Shown here piece by piece: positions 34,786 through 46,870 of a stretch of 64,000 nt of DNA. The position numbers were made by a program, and so were the translations under genes. The notes under the pieces were generated by a model. The model was not told the DNA's origin and searched no databases. It was given only the letters and a program-made list of their open reading frames with translations. Source of the DNA: Tetraselmis striata (taxonomy: Eukaryota; Chlorophyta; Chlorodendrophyceae; Chlorodendrales; Chlorodendraceae); assembly GCA_006384855.1 (NCBI GenBank), contig VCJN01001132.1, positions 62,001 through 126,000 on the forward strand. The letters run 5' to 3'. The stretch's first letter is position 1; each line of letters opens with the position of its first letter.

Positions 34786-34966
34786 ATTCAAGAAATCCAT
34801 GCAAAAATCCAGAAGAAAATCCAGCTACGGGCCACAAGAGGCGGGAACCGCCATGACAGCCACCGACCAGGCATCGCCACCAGCCAGCCGCCGCTCCACG
34901 CAGTAGGGACGCTCTCCCCAGCACACAATCCCGGGCCCCTCCAATAGCGGCACTAGGCCGAATGTG
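34786..34966 (-). repeat. Dispersed repeat, inverted copy of 4071-4256
   Basis: Similarity to 4071-4256 runs from ATTCAAGAAATCCATG to AGCGGCACTAGGCCGAATGT. It lies about 70 nt beyond the palindrome and directly before the tandem array. Confidence 0.6.
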
Positions 34967-35480
34967 ATGTGAAGGCGCCGACAGGAAAATTAAGGGGCTT
35001 CGAAGTAGAGGTCTCGCAGCAAGGAGCGGAAGTGGGGGGGGGTCCAACCCAGAACGGGGCGCCACGGGCGTGCAATAGACCCAGCGCCAAATCCGCCGCC
35101 AGCTCGGTCGCGTCCCCTTCCGCCAAACGTAGAGCGCCTTCCACAGCACAACATCCCGGGCCATTCCAATAGCGGCACTAGGCCGAATATGATGTGGAGG
35201 CGACAACAGGACAGGAAGGGAGAGAGTGCTCAACGAGTAGGGAATGGAGAGCCGACCGGGCCAGCAACGACGTAAGACGCCGGTGTCCAGTGCGCGTTGT
35301 TCCGCCCAGCGCCAAATCCGCCGCCAGCTCGGCCGCGTCCCCTTCCGCCGAACGTAGAACTCCCTTCCCAGCACAACATCCCGGGCCATTCCAATTAATA
35401 GCGGCACTAGGGCGAATGTGATGTGGAGGCGTCGACAGGACAGGAAGGGAGAGGGTGCTCAAAGAACAGCGACCGGGGAC
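34930..35480. repeat. Three-copy tandem array, unit about 230 nt
   Basis: The landmark AGCGGCACTAGG-CGAAT-TGATGTG-AGGCG occurs near 34947, 35168 and 35401. The intervening units share CAGCGCCAAATCCGCCGCCA and CAGCACAACATCCCGGGCC. Frames through it are repetitive and are not taken as genes. The landmark is the end of the dispersed repeat also found at 4071. Confidence 0.6.
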
Positions 35481-36585
35481 TTGACCAGACCAACAACGAC
35501 GTGAGACGCCGGTGTCCAGCTCACACTGCTCCTCCGCGGCAGTGGCAGCACGGGCGGGGCCAATAAGGCTACCAAGGCGCCACCCGTGCACGATCCCCGC
35601 CCCCATCCCCAGCCGGGGGTGGAGGCGGAGGAAGGGCCCGCGATTCCGAGGCCCGAGGACGGTCGTCGGGCCCGCCCAGGCGGTGGGTGGGTCGGTGGTT
35701 AATCCTCGCTACTCGCTACTCGCCACTGGTAAGCAGGATTAATCCTTGCTCGCTACTCGCTGCTGGTAATGGGAAAAAAATGGTATTCGCTAGTCGTCAC
35801 AAGCGCTTATCTACTGACATGTTCTACTAAGTACTATAGTCCGGTGGAGCCGCCGGTCGAAATAAACGCTGCGCCAGATGACTTCTATGCAACCCACACG
35901 CGAGTTCCTAGTAGTCGCTATGGAGATACTTCAACGCGCTGGCAATGCAATTCATGGAACTGTAGGCCAGTGATACAGAACCCGTTGCTTGAAAATTTTC
36001 TGAAAAATCGACGCATCGCTGATTCAACTGTCAAGTTACTTCATATCTGATTACAGGGTCGAAACTTTGTAATAATAAAGTCGCTAGCTAGCTAGCTGCA
36101 GGTAGTTAGTTACCTAGTCGCTATTATCTTTTTGGTAACAGGGAGAGCGTCAAGACAATGCACGGAAAGTACTGGGGAAGTCCCTATTCGTCGCTTTTTT
36201 GTTTTCCCGCCCCCGGGACGGGACGGGCGGCAAGTGAAACCCTTGCAGCGTCTCTACCCAGGTACGACGGCGCCGTTTCGGCAGTGATCCAGTTACGGAA
36301 TCCGTTTTCGTGATCCAGCCCTGGGTCCGTCGGCGACGCTCCCATCACTCTGCCGCGCAGATTCGCCCTACTGCCGCCGTCTGGAGCGCATATAACACAC
36401 CCATGCGTTCGCCGTTGCGTCGATAGTATGCACTAGACGTTGTCGCTCAAGTAGCAGTTCCTTCTACGGGTAGTGCTGCTGCATCCGCCCCCCCCCCCCC
36501 CCCCCCCCCCGGCGCGGTCAGTATTCGACCGTCCCTGAGTATCCCGAGACCGTAGGCCCAGTCACAGACGCGCCACAATTTCGAT
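35481..36585. other. Intergenic with repeats, upstream of the glycosyltransferase
   Basis: 35700-35765 has repeats of CTCGCTACTCGC. 36225-36350 shares GTGAAACCCTTGCAGCGTCT and following sequence with 49850-49930. A C run lies at 36489-36510. No gene is seen; the last part should be the promoter of the next gene. Confidence 0.5.
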
Positions 36586-38625
36586 ATGGGCGCACCGTTG
36601 CACTGCCTGGCAGCGACGCTGGTGGCTACACTAGCGGTGTCAGTCTTGAGTGGTATGCAGGCGCAGGAGCTGCAGACGATGATCTGGGATGGCAAGAGCA
36701 AGTGGAACGCGGCCCAGCCGGAGCTACAAAACCAGCCTCTGGACACCGACCCAGTGCTGAGCCGCGCCCGGCCGCCCAAGCCGGTGCTCGCCGACGGCGG
36801 GAAGCCGCCAAGCATCTTTTTGGGCCTGGCCGGGTTCCGTGACGGTTTCCGCTGCGGCAAGACCATATTCACGGCGTACTCGCACGCGGACTTCCCCGAC
36901 CGGCTGTTTGTAGGCGTCGTGGACCAGCGAGCAACGACGGATGAGGCGTGCCTGGACGAGTATTGCAAGTTGGCGGCCGCCAAGTGGCCGGAGCACGGCG
37001 ACTGCAGGTGGGAGCCTCGCAGATCAAAAGTGGTTGTAGAAGCATGGATGTGGCTAAGGCTCTTGGCGGCGCGCCCTGATTTGGCGCTATGAGCGTGGCG
37101 GGCTGTGCACGCAACAGCATCCCTTTGCGCGAACAATTTGCGAGCTGTAAGCCAAGATGGGGTGGAAGGTGTGAAGGGATGCTGGCGCGAGCCCTAATCA
37201 GAATGGCCGCCGCATGCTCAGGTACCAGGACCACATCCGCATCTTCCACATGGAGGCGGAGGAGTCGCGGGGACCCACGCTGGCGCGCGCCAACCAGCAG
37301 ACGCTGATACAGGACGAGGAGTTCTGCTTGGAGCTGGACGCGCACTCAATCCTGCTGCTCTCCTGGGACACCAAGATCATTGCGGACTGGGCTCGAGCTG
37401 ACAACGAGATGGCGGTGCTCAGCACGTACATTGAGGGGCTGGAACACATCCAGAGCGATGGCGAGACGCATGTGCAGGAAGACCAGGCGCCACACCTGTG
37501 TAGAGCAGCCATGGATTCCAAGTTTTTCCGTAATCAAGGGGCAGCAAATGTTCTGAACTCCAGGACACCAATGATGTCGCCTTTCTGGGGCGCAGGCAAG
37601 CCCCTCCTGTCCCCACGCTGCCCTTGTATAGAAAGAGAAAATCGGTACACCCATGGTGCCACTTGCAGCGTTGATGACTGCTGCTGGCTGATGGAAGGCT
37701 CTGCATGTCGCCCTTGCTACTTTATGTAAGGCTTGTCCTTCTCCAAGTGCCACGCGGAGCGGCGTGTCAAGGTCAATCCCCACACGCCGTGGTTGTTCAA
37801 CGGGGAGGAGTTCTTGCGCGCCAGCCACCTGTGGACTTTCGGATACGACATGTACTCACCATCTCTAAACGGCCTAGTTGCAATGCACAACTACTCCCAC
37901 ATAACTCAGTAAGTGCCCGTGTTTCGCCTGCCTTGTTTCACTGTCCCAGTCGCCATGCCGTGAGACCAGCGCGGCCTGGTCCAACTCACACGCTGCCTGG
38001 TTCCCTCGATTGCAGCTCGTTCATGCAGCTGCAAGTGGACCAGGAGAAGAAAGAACGTGAGACGCAGATGGGTGAGAACCGTGTATCCCTGGAGCTGCAT
38101 CGCCCCTTCAGCGGCCCAGTAGACTCGGAGGAGTACGGGCAATACAACTTTGGCAGCGCGCGCTCCATCGAGCAGTACATGGTGTTTGCAGGCCTGGCCA
38201 ACCCTGACAAGCTGGAGGACCGCTGCTACCAGCTGCACTGGGTGCCGTTTCGCGACCCCACTGAGATTGAGAAGCTTGTCCCAGGCTACCACATGCTGCC
38301 AGACGACCTTGTAGCAGCTCACCATGCGCAGGCGCGCCCTCAGGTGGCTCAGGCTCAGCGAGCGGTAGTCCTCGGGCGGGTCCGCCCCCATTCAGTGCAG
38401 CTGGCAGAGGAATCCAGCACTGGCACTGCAGAGGAGCAGGCGGGGAGCCGCCGGCGCTGGCGGGCCCGTGTAGACTCGCCAAGCGAGCGGCGAGTGGTGT
38501 TGGAGCTGGACACGCAGTTTCTGTATGTATGCATGGCAGGGATGGCGTTCTTGTGGCTATCTGGGCTGCTAGTGATAATGCGGCTTGTTGGCGCACGGGG
38601 CCGCGGGCGCAGCGGGGGTCGATAG
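36586..38625 (+). CDS. GlcNAc-transferase-like membrane glycosyltransferase
   Basis: Four exons, 36586-37007, 37222-37595, 37731-37908 and 38016-38625, give 527 residues in a consistent frame. Residues 1-28 are a signal peptide or anchor (LAATLVATLAVSVLSG). The body reads IFLGLAGFRD, RLFVGVVDQ, ESRGPTLARANQQ, FCLELDAHSILLLSWD, NEMAVLSTY and WLFNGEEFLRASHLWTFGYD. This order and spacing match the GlcNAc glycosyltransferase family (Skp1-type GT60 relatives), where the LDAHS segment sits at the metal or sugar-nucleotide site. A C-terminal hydrophobic segment (FLYVCMAGMAFLWLSGLLVIM) suggests a second membrane anchor, unlike the cytosolic Skp1 enzyme. Intron 2 has a GC donor. It probably acts in the ER or Golgi; the acceptor is unknown. 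Confidence 0.85.
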
Positions 38626-40085
38626 AGGTAACAATTGCGTCTTTTGAGCTACCAGCCCGTTCCCCGATACCTACTCCCCCCCCCCCCCTTCCTGTATTTT
38701 CTCATGATGCTGAGAGTGTCTACAGATTGAATCCTTCGCCAGCCACCGTTATGTCCGGCAGCAGCTGAAAAAACAGGTGGTGCACAGAATTGGTACTAAC
38801 AGTAAGAGGGGGGCCAAAACTTAAGTGTTTTCTTGTCAACATGAGGAGACTGCAGCGGGTAAATGGAGATGGCAGGTCAAGCCCATGGTGAACCTGAGTT
38901 TTAAGTTTCATCTGGGTAGACACCAAGGTGAAGGCAAGGCCCAAGGAGAGGGACAGAGTGTAACGATAGTGACACCGCCTTCTGCATTTCACCAACCTTA
39001 TCCAGGTGGGGTGGGGTAGACTTACCGCCTTACCAGTTCGTGGAAAGATTTATATCAAAACATCTGTGCTTCTCCTGAGCCCCCCCCCCCCCCCCCCCCC
39101 ACCCGCCCAGGCTCCCTTGCTTACTACCCAGGCCGTGCTCACTGATATCAATTATTTGTTCTCAGTAATCGACTGCTGTACACATATCATTTCTTGCTTG
39201 TCTTGTGTGGTATCTAGATTTTTGTCACTATATATTTAAGGGGTTTGGCGTCTTATGTCGCTCGTTGATGCGGTTACTGCCTTACAGGTATCCAGCTGGC
39301 TGGGCGTCGCTACCCTCGTGTTTGGCCTTCCATGTGTTCCTAGATGTACACCGCATACATGCGCTGTAACGCATTTGCATCTGGCAAGATGTTTCCTTCC
39401 ACGAATGCTAGATGTAAATGCGTATATGTCCACCGTACGCCATCGCAATCATTGTGCGACTACTAGGGGGCGGCTGGCTCGAGGGAAGATGAGGATAAAG
39501 ATTCATATGCCCACAGGGCGGCAATAAGTTTGGCGACCTGTGGCGTGCACCTCGTGCATGGATTAAAACCCACCCGTTCATTGCTTTTGACGCCTGTAGA
39601 CCGGCATGCCGTCTCACGACTACCGTACAGTAACGGCGATATCTGTAGTCCTCAGTAGTCGCTAATACACGTAGCGAGAAATGTTATTTCACATTTTAAA
39701 ATAACTGCCATCTAACTCCAGAGACGCGATTCTTACTTTACGGGACTTGGGCCCCCCGGCTCCGCCGGTCTCTGCGCGCCTGCGCGCCACTGTTCCTCGG
39801 TCAGTAAGCGGGTTTCCGCATTTAGGGCTTATAGGGTTAACACCCCCCCCCCCCCCCACCACCCCCCGCCTCCCAACTTTCTCACCGCGTGTTCGCCAAC
39901 CCTCTCGGCCACCACCAGCAGTAGCGACGTCTGGCCCGCAGGCCTGGTGTGCCGTCATCTTTTGCTGCCCACATACCCGGATCCTGCACACGGCCGGTGC
40001 ACCTCCGTCGCAAGCCCCACCCACCCTCCCGACAGCCACCCACATCTACAGCCAGCGCACCACCACCGGGGACGCAACGGTCGAC
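38626..40085. other. Intergenic, no gene seen
   Basis: Includes TGTAA near 38958, a possible polyadenylation signal of the upstream gene, and C runs near 38677, 39080-39100 and 39841-39857. Nothing looks coding. Confidence 0.5.
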
Positions 40086-41834
40086 ATGGGCGGTTCCGAG
40101 CGCACCGCGGCCGCGGGTGCCAAGTCCCGTGGCTCCGCCCTCTACGAGCAGGGGGACTACGCCGCGGCAGGTGCTGTTGACCGCCCCGCCCCCCCTCCCC
40201 CCCCCCGCCTGAATACCACTGGGCCCTCTGGGTACCTGCACCGACAGACCGTTGTCCGTACTGTTGTGCTGGGCTGCTGGCGGCACTGAGCCACTGACCG
40301 GCTGCCGCCCGTGCTTGCTCCGCCCAGAAAGCGCCTTTGCGGAGGCAATCCAGCTGGCGGGTGTGGAGGACCAGGCTGAGCTGCACGTGTACCACAGCAA
40401 CCGCTGCGCCGCCAGACAGCAGCTGGGCAACCTGGCGGGCGCGCTGGAGGTACGCTGGCCAGGCCGACTCCGGCTCAGGATTGGTGGAAGCAGGGGTGGG
40501 GCACGCCATGGGGCTTGCTGTCGGCGCTTGGGCGCTTCTCCATCGCGGCAATGGCAACCCCTGGCAGCCGCGACAACAGCGCCAAGGGCTGACCTGTGTC
40601 CCCTACCATTCATGTCCACCCAAACTCGCCCACATGCTGACTGAATTGGGTCCGCGTCGATTGACATGCAAGGACGCTCAGCGGTGCACTGCGCTGGCAC
40701 CCACATGGGCCAAGGGCTGGAGTCGCCTGGGTTCGTGTCTGCTGCAGCAGGTGCGCCCCCAGCGCGCTACTCCGCATCCACGCGTTGGCTCCACTGTCTG
40801 CCTTTGACGCAGGTGATGCTAGCGTACTGAACCGGTCTCTGCCCCCGGCAGGCCCAGCACCAGCCGGCGGTTGAAGCCTTCCGTAAGGCAGCGCATCTGG
40901 AGCCAGGTAACGCCACGTATGCGGCGCAAATGAAGAACGCTCAGGAGGTGCTGCGCCGCGCACCGCCCTCCGCCGCCGCACCGGGCCCTAACACCAGCAG
41001 CGCCAGTGCTGGTGCCAATGCCAGTGCCAGCTCTGGACCGGGGGTCGGCGAGCGCCTGTCACAATGGGCAGGCGCACGGCTGGTGGCGGGCCACCGCTGG
41101 TGGTCGCAGCTCACGCCAGACCAGCAGAAGCTGCTGCTGGCGGGCGCTGCGCTCGGCGTGCTTGTCCTGCTATACAACCTCTACCAGGCGTTCTTTGGGT
41201 GCGCCCGCTCATCTTCTTTCTACCTCCAACTCCCCCCTCACCCCTGCCTGAGGTGCCGGGCAGCAGTGCATCTTCGGCGTCCACGTTTTCATGCAGGCCA
41301 TGGTGTGTTTTGTGCCCTGTGCATGACATGTATGGTATGCCTCCGTGCGTGTGTTGAAGGTGCAGTGGCGCCTCAAGCCAGGCATGCCACTGCGGCGACT
41401 GGTGTCCAGCAAAAACGCTAACACCGTGCCCCCTGTCCTTGTCCCCCTTTCCCTGTGTCCCCCGAATACTGACCGCCCCAAAGCTATTCATATACCAACC
41501 TCGACGAGCCGCCAATGTACTACGGCGGCCACTCCGGCTGGACCTGGGGTTTCTGGCTCGCGGTGGTGGGCGCCTTCTACCAGCTGCCGCCCATGTTTGG
41601 ATACCAACCCTTCTTCGGCATGTCCTTCTTCCAAGTCATCTGGCTGCTCCAGATGCTGCAGGTATCCCCTAACCCCCCTCCCCCCCCTCTCCTCTGCTTG
41701 TGCGTCTCCCACCATCGCAAGCCTCCCTTCCAGAAGCGCCTTGTTTGATGTGTGTTGCCTGTGTGTGTTTTGCTGTACAGGGCAACGGCGGCGGTGGGCG
41801 CGGCTATGGTTATCAGAGGAGGCGGCGCTGGTGA
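40086..41834 (+). CDS. TPR protein with hydrophobic C-terminal half
   Basis: Six exons, 40086-40170, 40328-40449, 40673-40750, 40852-41198, 41484-41661 and 41781-41834, give 287 residues. The first about 110 residues form three TPR units (SRGSALYEQGDYAAA; ELHVYHSNRCAARQQLGNLAGALEDAQRCTALAP; AFRKAAHLEP), the co-chaperone type that binds Hsp70 or Hsp90 tails. A low-complexity Ala/Ser linker follows. Then come a membrane segment (KLLLAGAALGVLVLLYNLYQAFFG) and two more hydrophobic stretches (GWTWGFWLAVVGAFYQLPPMF; FFQVIWLLQML), ending in a basic tail (GYGYQRRRRW). It may link cytosolic chaperones to a membrane. I do not recognise an orthologue. Confidence 0.8.
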
Positions 41835-42073
41835 ATGTGATACGGCGGCAGGGCGCTATCTGCACAGCCCATGGTGGCTGGGAAGGCACCCCAACGCATG
41901 TGCCATCGCAGCTGCAATTTATGAATATTGTTTGGGACCATTGCCCCCCCCCCTCCCCCCTCCCCACACACACTCATAGCGAGATTACCTTTTTCATGGG
42001 TGAAGTCCGCAACCCCATGAATTGTCCAGCGCATCCACGTTTGAACAAGCCCTCTGCCTCAGATGCTAGCCCA

Positions 42074-42108
<35 letters not shown>

Positions 42109-44280
42109 CCTCTCTTTGTTGATAGTCTCTTCATCTAGGTGACATAGGAACTTTGCCGGTGCCTGTGTTTCCGTGCCTCAGGTGGGGGGGGGGGGGGGGG
42201 GGGGGGGTGAGGGGGGGCACTTTGGGGGTGCTGGCATTCTCCAAGGCCGTGTTAAACGACTGCAGCTGCTCTAGATCACAATAGGCAAGCAAGTCCAGGA
42301 TCCTTGTACCATTGGCGTTGGGGGCTCCCTCCCGTGCATGGGCCAAAAGGACCGGCCTGTCTGCGCTTGCGACAAACGTCTTCCTGCCTAGCAATGATCT
42401 CATTCCCATTTACCGGTACGAGAAGGTATATTGGAAGGGCGATGTACGAGCGGTAGCGTGCGGGCGAGGGTTGCCATGACAATATGAACAGTAATGACGG
42501 TTCTCATAGGTCCTCACCTCTTCTGATTGTGGAGGTTTTGAAGGGAACTATATTATCTCAGGATGTGTCATGGCTCTGTGCTATAGTGAGCTCCGAGCTC
42601 GTGTCTGTGACTGCCTTAGGGGCGATTTCGAGGTCTGCTGCGCGCCCCGCGCGGTGACATCGCCGGGTTCGTCTGCTCGCACATAACGAACAGGTAACAT
42701 CGAATGGGTATCCCGCCGGGTCCCGGGGCCATTAAAAACGAACGGCTATCGGTCTTTGTATTCGGATACACACACGTAACGGAGGTGATGTATCCTCCCT
42801 TGCAGTATACGGAGGCGATGTACATACAGTCCGTAAGGATCACACAATCCTACACTCCTCCACATACGTATGGGGTTTGCGAATTTGATCCACATGCCCA
42901 TGCGCGGGTACACTGAGACTGTGCGCGCGTGCATGCGTGTCACTCAGGATCGTATGGCTGGGGGGAAATGCCGCGATAGCGCGATACACTCCTTATTGCC
43001 CCGCGGTGGCCGTTGCCGTCAACGCTTTCATTCAGGCAAAAGCAGGGCTTATGGCGCTAGCGCTTCAAAACCGCAAATTGCGACACTCGTGTGCAGAAAT
43101 AGGCATGGGACACCACAGCCCCTGCACTTATACCACATCACCCTTGGTATGATCACTATCCACCATACAGGTAGGGCATTGAAATTAGGTCATGCACAAC
43201 CTGGACCAAGCCCTATGTGTCGATGATGATAGTTTATGGCCAAAATCATGGACAAAATGCGGCTGTGATCGTTGCACGCGCAGGCGGGAGAGGATTCTCA
43301 CGGCGTCCCTGCCGTCGGCCAAAGCTTTTCTATAGCAGTGCATGGCCGCATGCTCACAGTGGGGCGGCAACGGCGTGCACCTTAGTGCGTCGATGCTGGT
43401 GGAAATATTGTTGTGAAAGGGGGGATCCGACATGGCGGCCATGGGCATCGCTCAAGGGGGGTATGTTCCAAGTATGAGTACGTAGTCCGTGCACAAGTAC
43501 ATACAACACACTGTCCCACCACCGTGTATCAGGTTTTGAGACTTCTTTGGCGTAAAGTTGCACGCAAAAGTGTTGACCACACGTTGACACAAACGTCAGA
43601 TGTCGATAAATATTTCAAAAATATCGAAATTGTGCCTAAATGGCCTCGAACGACCGTGCTGATTCTGTGGACGAATTTGTAGCCCTGCTCGCGTAGATTT
43701 TATTTGTATTTATATGGCAATTTTCTGACGTTTCCTCGCAACGCACTGAGCGATACCGCGAGTTTAAGAGCCGCACCACAAGGCAACGCTGTAGTGGCGA
43801 TGGTATCACGCAACATCGTGCACGGGCGCTCCACTATGGCCCCAACCCAAGCGAAAATACCCTAGCCTCTTTGCTTACATGTTTCCTCGCCCACCCATGG
43901 CCATTCCACCATGCAATGGTATGTGCATGCGCAGCGGGACGTGCGGGGCACCAACCCCCGTTAGTTGTTGTCGGGGTACTACTGGAAATGCTCAGTGTGG
44001 CGCAAGTGCCACTCGTGTAGGGCACTTGTTAGGGCCAAAGGGCTTGCTTACACCCTATGGCGGTATCGGCTGAGCATAATGGTGCAATATTCCAGGATTT
44101 CAGATCACAAGCCCTAGATTCAGCTGCCCTCGGATTCGGCGAGAAAGGGGCCTGGGACTTATGTGGAGAGGTGTACTACGATCTGCTATCAGCAGCATCA
44201 ACGGTATATAGCGCGACATGGGGGTCATAAATTTGTAATCATAATGTCCGGGGGGCGGGTTTTAAACATGATGTACTATA
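41835..44280. other. Intergenic, with simple repeats
   Basis: It holds a (CT)n run at about 42077-42105 and a G run at 42183-42208. From 42500 on the base composition is more balanced. A minus-strand frame at 42209-42409 has coding-like composition but no family match I know; it is listed under rejected calls. Nothing else is seen. Confidence 0.5.
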
Positions 44281-44784
44281 TGTCGGAGGGGGGTTGTCGA
44301 AGTGATGGCTGAGTGGCACTGTCACTGATGGGGGGAGAGTCGGCGAGAGTCGGCGTGCACGTATCGAATCACGTCGAGTGCCAGCAAGCAAGGTGCAAGC
44401 TGGAAAGGCAAAGGCTGCTATGAGCCGTGGGCGATGGACGATAGGTAGTCGCTGTCGCCGTGGTGATGGCTGAGTGGCACTGTCACGAGAGAGAAAGGGC
44501 GAGCCGGAATTCTTATGGGAAAACAGTTGACTGAATTACAAGGAGCCGAAGCTGGCAATTTATACCAGCCGGCTAGGTGTCGATCAGGACGGACACCTCT
44601 CCGTCTAAGGAGGCCAACTGGCAAAGATGCCTAGGTGCCAGGCTTTGGTAACAACTGGGTGTCGTACTTGTGCCACAAGGTCCGAATTAGGCACGTGTAC
44701 GGCAGCCAGCTGTTCACTGGAAAAATGCGGATTTCACAGAGAGAAAAAGCGGATTCAGGGTACCGGGGTACCCTGGGTCCAACA
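44281..44784 (-). repeat. 3' LTR of the copia-type element
   Basis: A direct repeat of 48585-49087 with about 4-5 percent differences and small indels. The TG...CA ends are intact. It is much more diverged than the LTRs of the gypsy element, so this is an older insertion. Confidence 0.9.
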
Positions 44785-44793
44785 CCCCTCCTC
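44785..44793 (-). promoter_or_regulatory. Polypurine tract
   Basis: On the minus strand GAGGAGGGG directly abuts the 3' LTR. This is the expected position and composition for the plus-strand DNA primer. Confidence 0.75.
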
Positions 44794-44839
44794 ATTTTGT
44801 GGAATCCCGCGGGCGCAGGACTGATGGCGGCAGAGGCGC

Positions 44840-45730
44840 AACGCAAGGCTCCTCGGATGACCCCATCAGGAAAGCGCGGAAATGAAGAAAGGTAGTCAGC
44901 GGCAGCGCCTTAGTGAAGAAATCGGCTAGGTGGGCATGTTGTAGGCGTGTAGTGCATGTAGATGATGCCGTGTTGGTAGAGTTGGACCGCATACTGAAAC
45001 CGGAGGTCAATGTGGCGTTGCGCGCCTGTAATCATACCATGTTGCACCTGAACGATGCATGCGTGGTTGTCCCCGCATACTTGCACCGGGGCAGCAGTGG
45101 CTGAGCTTGGCACAGACATGTGCAGACCACGCAGAGCGCCACGTACTCCGCTGCGGCAGTACACATGGCCACGCTGCCTCCGAACCTGCGCACGGTAGGT
45201 GACTGCAGGGTAGTTATGAAAGTTGGTATTCAGCGTGCATGGCAGGCGGCGAGGCTTGCTCTCCGCCATGTGAGAGGTAGTCAGAATGTCATTGATGCAG
45301 GGTTCCCGATGAAGATGGATCACGCCGCCCGGCTCGGAGCCGATGAAGCCGAAGTCATGTAGAAAGGAAGAAAAGCACAGAAACCGTGCCTTGGATGCCT
45401 GCGGCAGGTCGTAGAGTGCCGCAACAAGATGCCAAGCCCGGTCCTTACGGCCACAGCCGAGGGGGAGGTAGTCATAGGCATAGGTCTCGCCGGTGGTGAG
45501 TAGATTGGCGCGTACGATCACGCCGGCCTCGCGCTTGATGTTGCCATCGTCGTGCTGCGCCGCGAAGGCCCACGCCGTCTGTTGGATGACCTCTGACTCG
45601 TTGTCGCATCGAAGCTCACGGACGTTGACCCAGACGAAAAGTGCCATAGTGGTGGTAGAGTTGATCTCATGGTTCATGGACTTCTTCCAGTCATCGGGGC
45701 GAGTGCTGGAGACAGATATGATTCTGATAG
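44840..45730 (-). pseudogene. Copia-type RT and RNase H remnant
   Basis: Reading the minus strand: DDWKKSMNHEINS (near 45680), then FVWVNVRELR, AALYDLPQASKARF and GFIGSEPGGVIHL, as in the fingers and palm of copia RT. The segment with the YVDD active site is missing: after DILTTSHMAE the sequence moves to the RNase H end with CGDNHACIVQVQHGM, GAQRHIDLRFQYAVQ and, in another frame, ADFFTKALP. At least two frameshifts are present (near 45700 and 44930). It cannot encode a working RT. Confidence 0.75.
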
Positions 45731-46099
45731 TTGCGCGGCGCCGTGGACACGCGGACAGTGGATGCTGGTAGGGCGAGGGCAGTCAGCCGCGCTGAGCGGG
45801 GGCGCACAACCGCCGCGATCGCGGATGCCACCAGTGTTGGGTGGTAGTCGCTGAGGTCGACATAATGGGAAGTCAGTTGTGCCTGTTTGTTGGTGTGAGA
45901 AGCCGACAGTACCGTGGCGTCCCCCTCCTGATGGTGCAGAGGGTGCTGCTCGTTGTGATGTAAAGGTGGGGGGCCCTCCTGCGCCGAAGCAAGCGCCGCC
46001 GATGGCAGCATGGGTGGCGGTGCGTGGGGCCCCTCCTGCTGGCTCGAGGGTTGAAACGCGTCCATCGGGTAATCAGCGTTGGAGAACTGAAAGGCCGGC

Positions 46100-46870
46100 A
46101 TAGAGAGAGGCGAGGTCTTGCGCCCGGTAGCCGGGTTGGAGATGCGGCAGCCACTGAAGGGGCCGGGGTCGGCGAGCTTGATGGCGGCGACGTTGTTGCC
46201 GCAGTTCCGGATGTCTTGCGGTTGAGCGATAATTGTCCACAAAAGGGTGTCGCGGTGAGCCGCCGAGCCGCAGGACGCCGCGCGCACGATGTTGCATGCG
46301 CCAAGTGAGGAGAGTACTAAAGGTAAGGCTAGCGCGTCTGGACAATTCTGCACAATATAGCGCACTGAGGTGTGGGTGTGGGCTGATGAGAAGACAGGTA
46401 GAAGCGGGTGAAACCGATGACGGAGGCGAAGGCATGAGAGCGATGGTCCTGCCAGTCAAGGCGTGAGCCCGTGCGTGACCATGGTTGACACGGTGCGCTT
46501 GACACGACGAGGGTGAACGGGCGCAGCCGCTCCAGCTCCGTTATGGTGATGTCGTTGATGTTCATGAGGGTCCCTTCATGACAATCCGGAAATGCTGATG
46601 GAGGCAGGCGGCCCGGGTATTTGCTGCTGATGACCTGTAGGTGATGTGGACACATAGTGCGAGCCTCCGTTGATGGGTCGGCACCGATGAACGCGTGGAT
46701 GGAGAAGCCGTATTCCACAACAGCTTCCACCTCGAATGCCGATGGGCCATGGCAGGGCGCGAAGGGATGTTCGAATACCAAAGAAGAGCTTGGCATATGG
46801 AGGAGCGGGGCAGCGGTGAGTATCGGGAGCGGCGGTGGCAGGTCTCCACGTAGGGCGCCCTGTCCCGTAT
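46100..46870 (-). pseudogene. Cytosine-5 DNA methyltransferase domain inside the copia element
   Basis: Minus-strand peptides in order: FIGADPSTEAR (SAM-site strand), ITELERLRPFTLVVSSAPCQ (motif IV; PCQ at about 46485-46493 carries the catalytic cysteine), PWSRTGSRLDWQDHRS, then after a frameshift near 46350 YIVQNCPDALALPLVLSSLG (motif VI, QN in place of EN) and CGSAAHRDTLLWTII (motif VIII-like). Motif I is degraded. The fold would move a methyl group from SAM to cytosine in DNA. Retrotransposons carrying such enzymes are known from some algae and dinoflagellates. The frameshift and the change in motif VI make this copy inactive. Confidence 0.7.

Noticed and set aside
42209..42409. Minus-strand frame with coding-like sequence (GTRILDLLAYCDLEQLQSFN)
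   Set aside because: No flanking exon, splice link or known family could be found. It might be an orphan exon, but one 67-codon frame is not enough.
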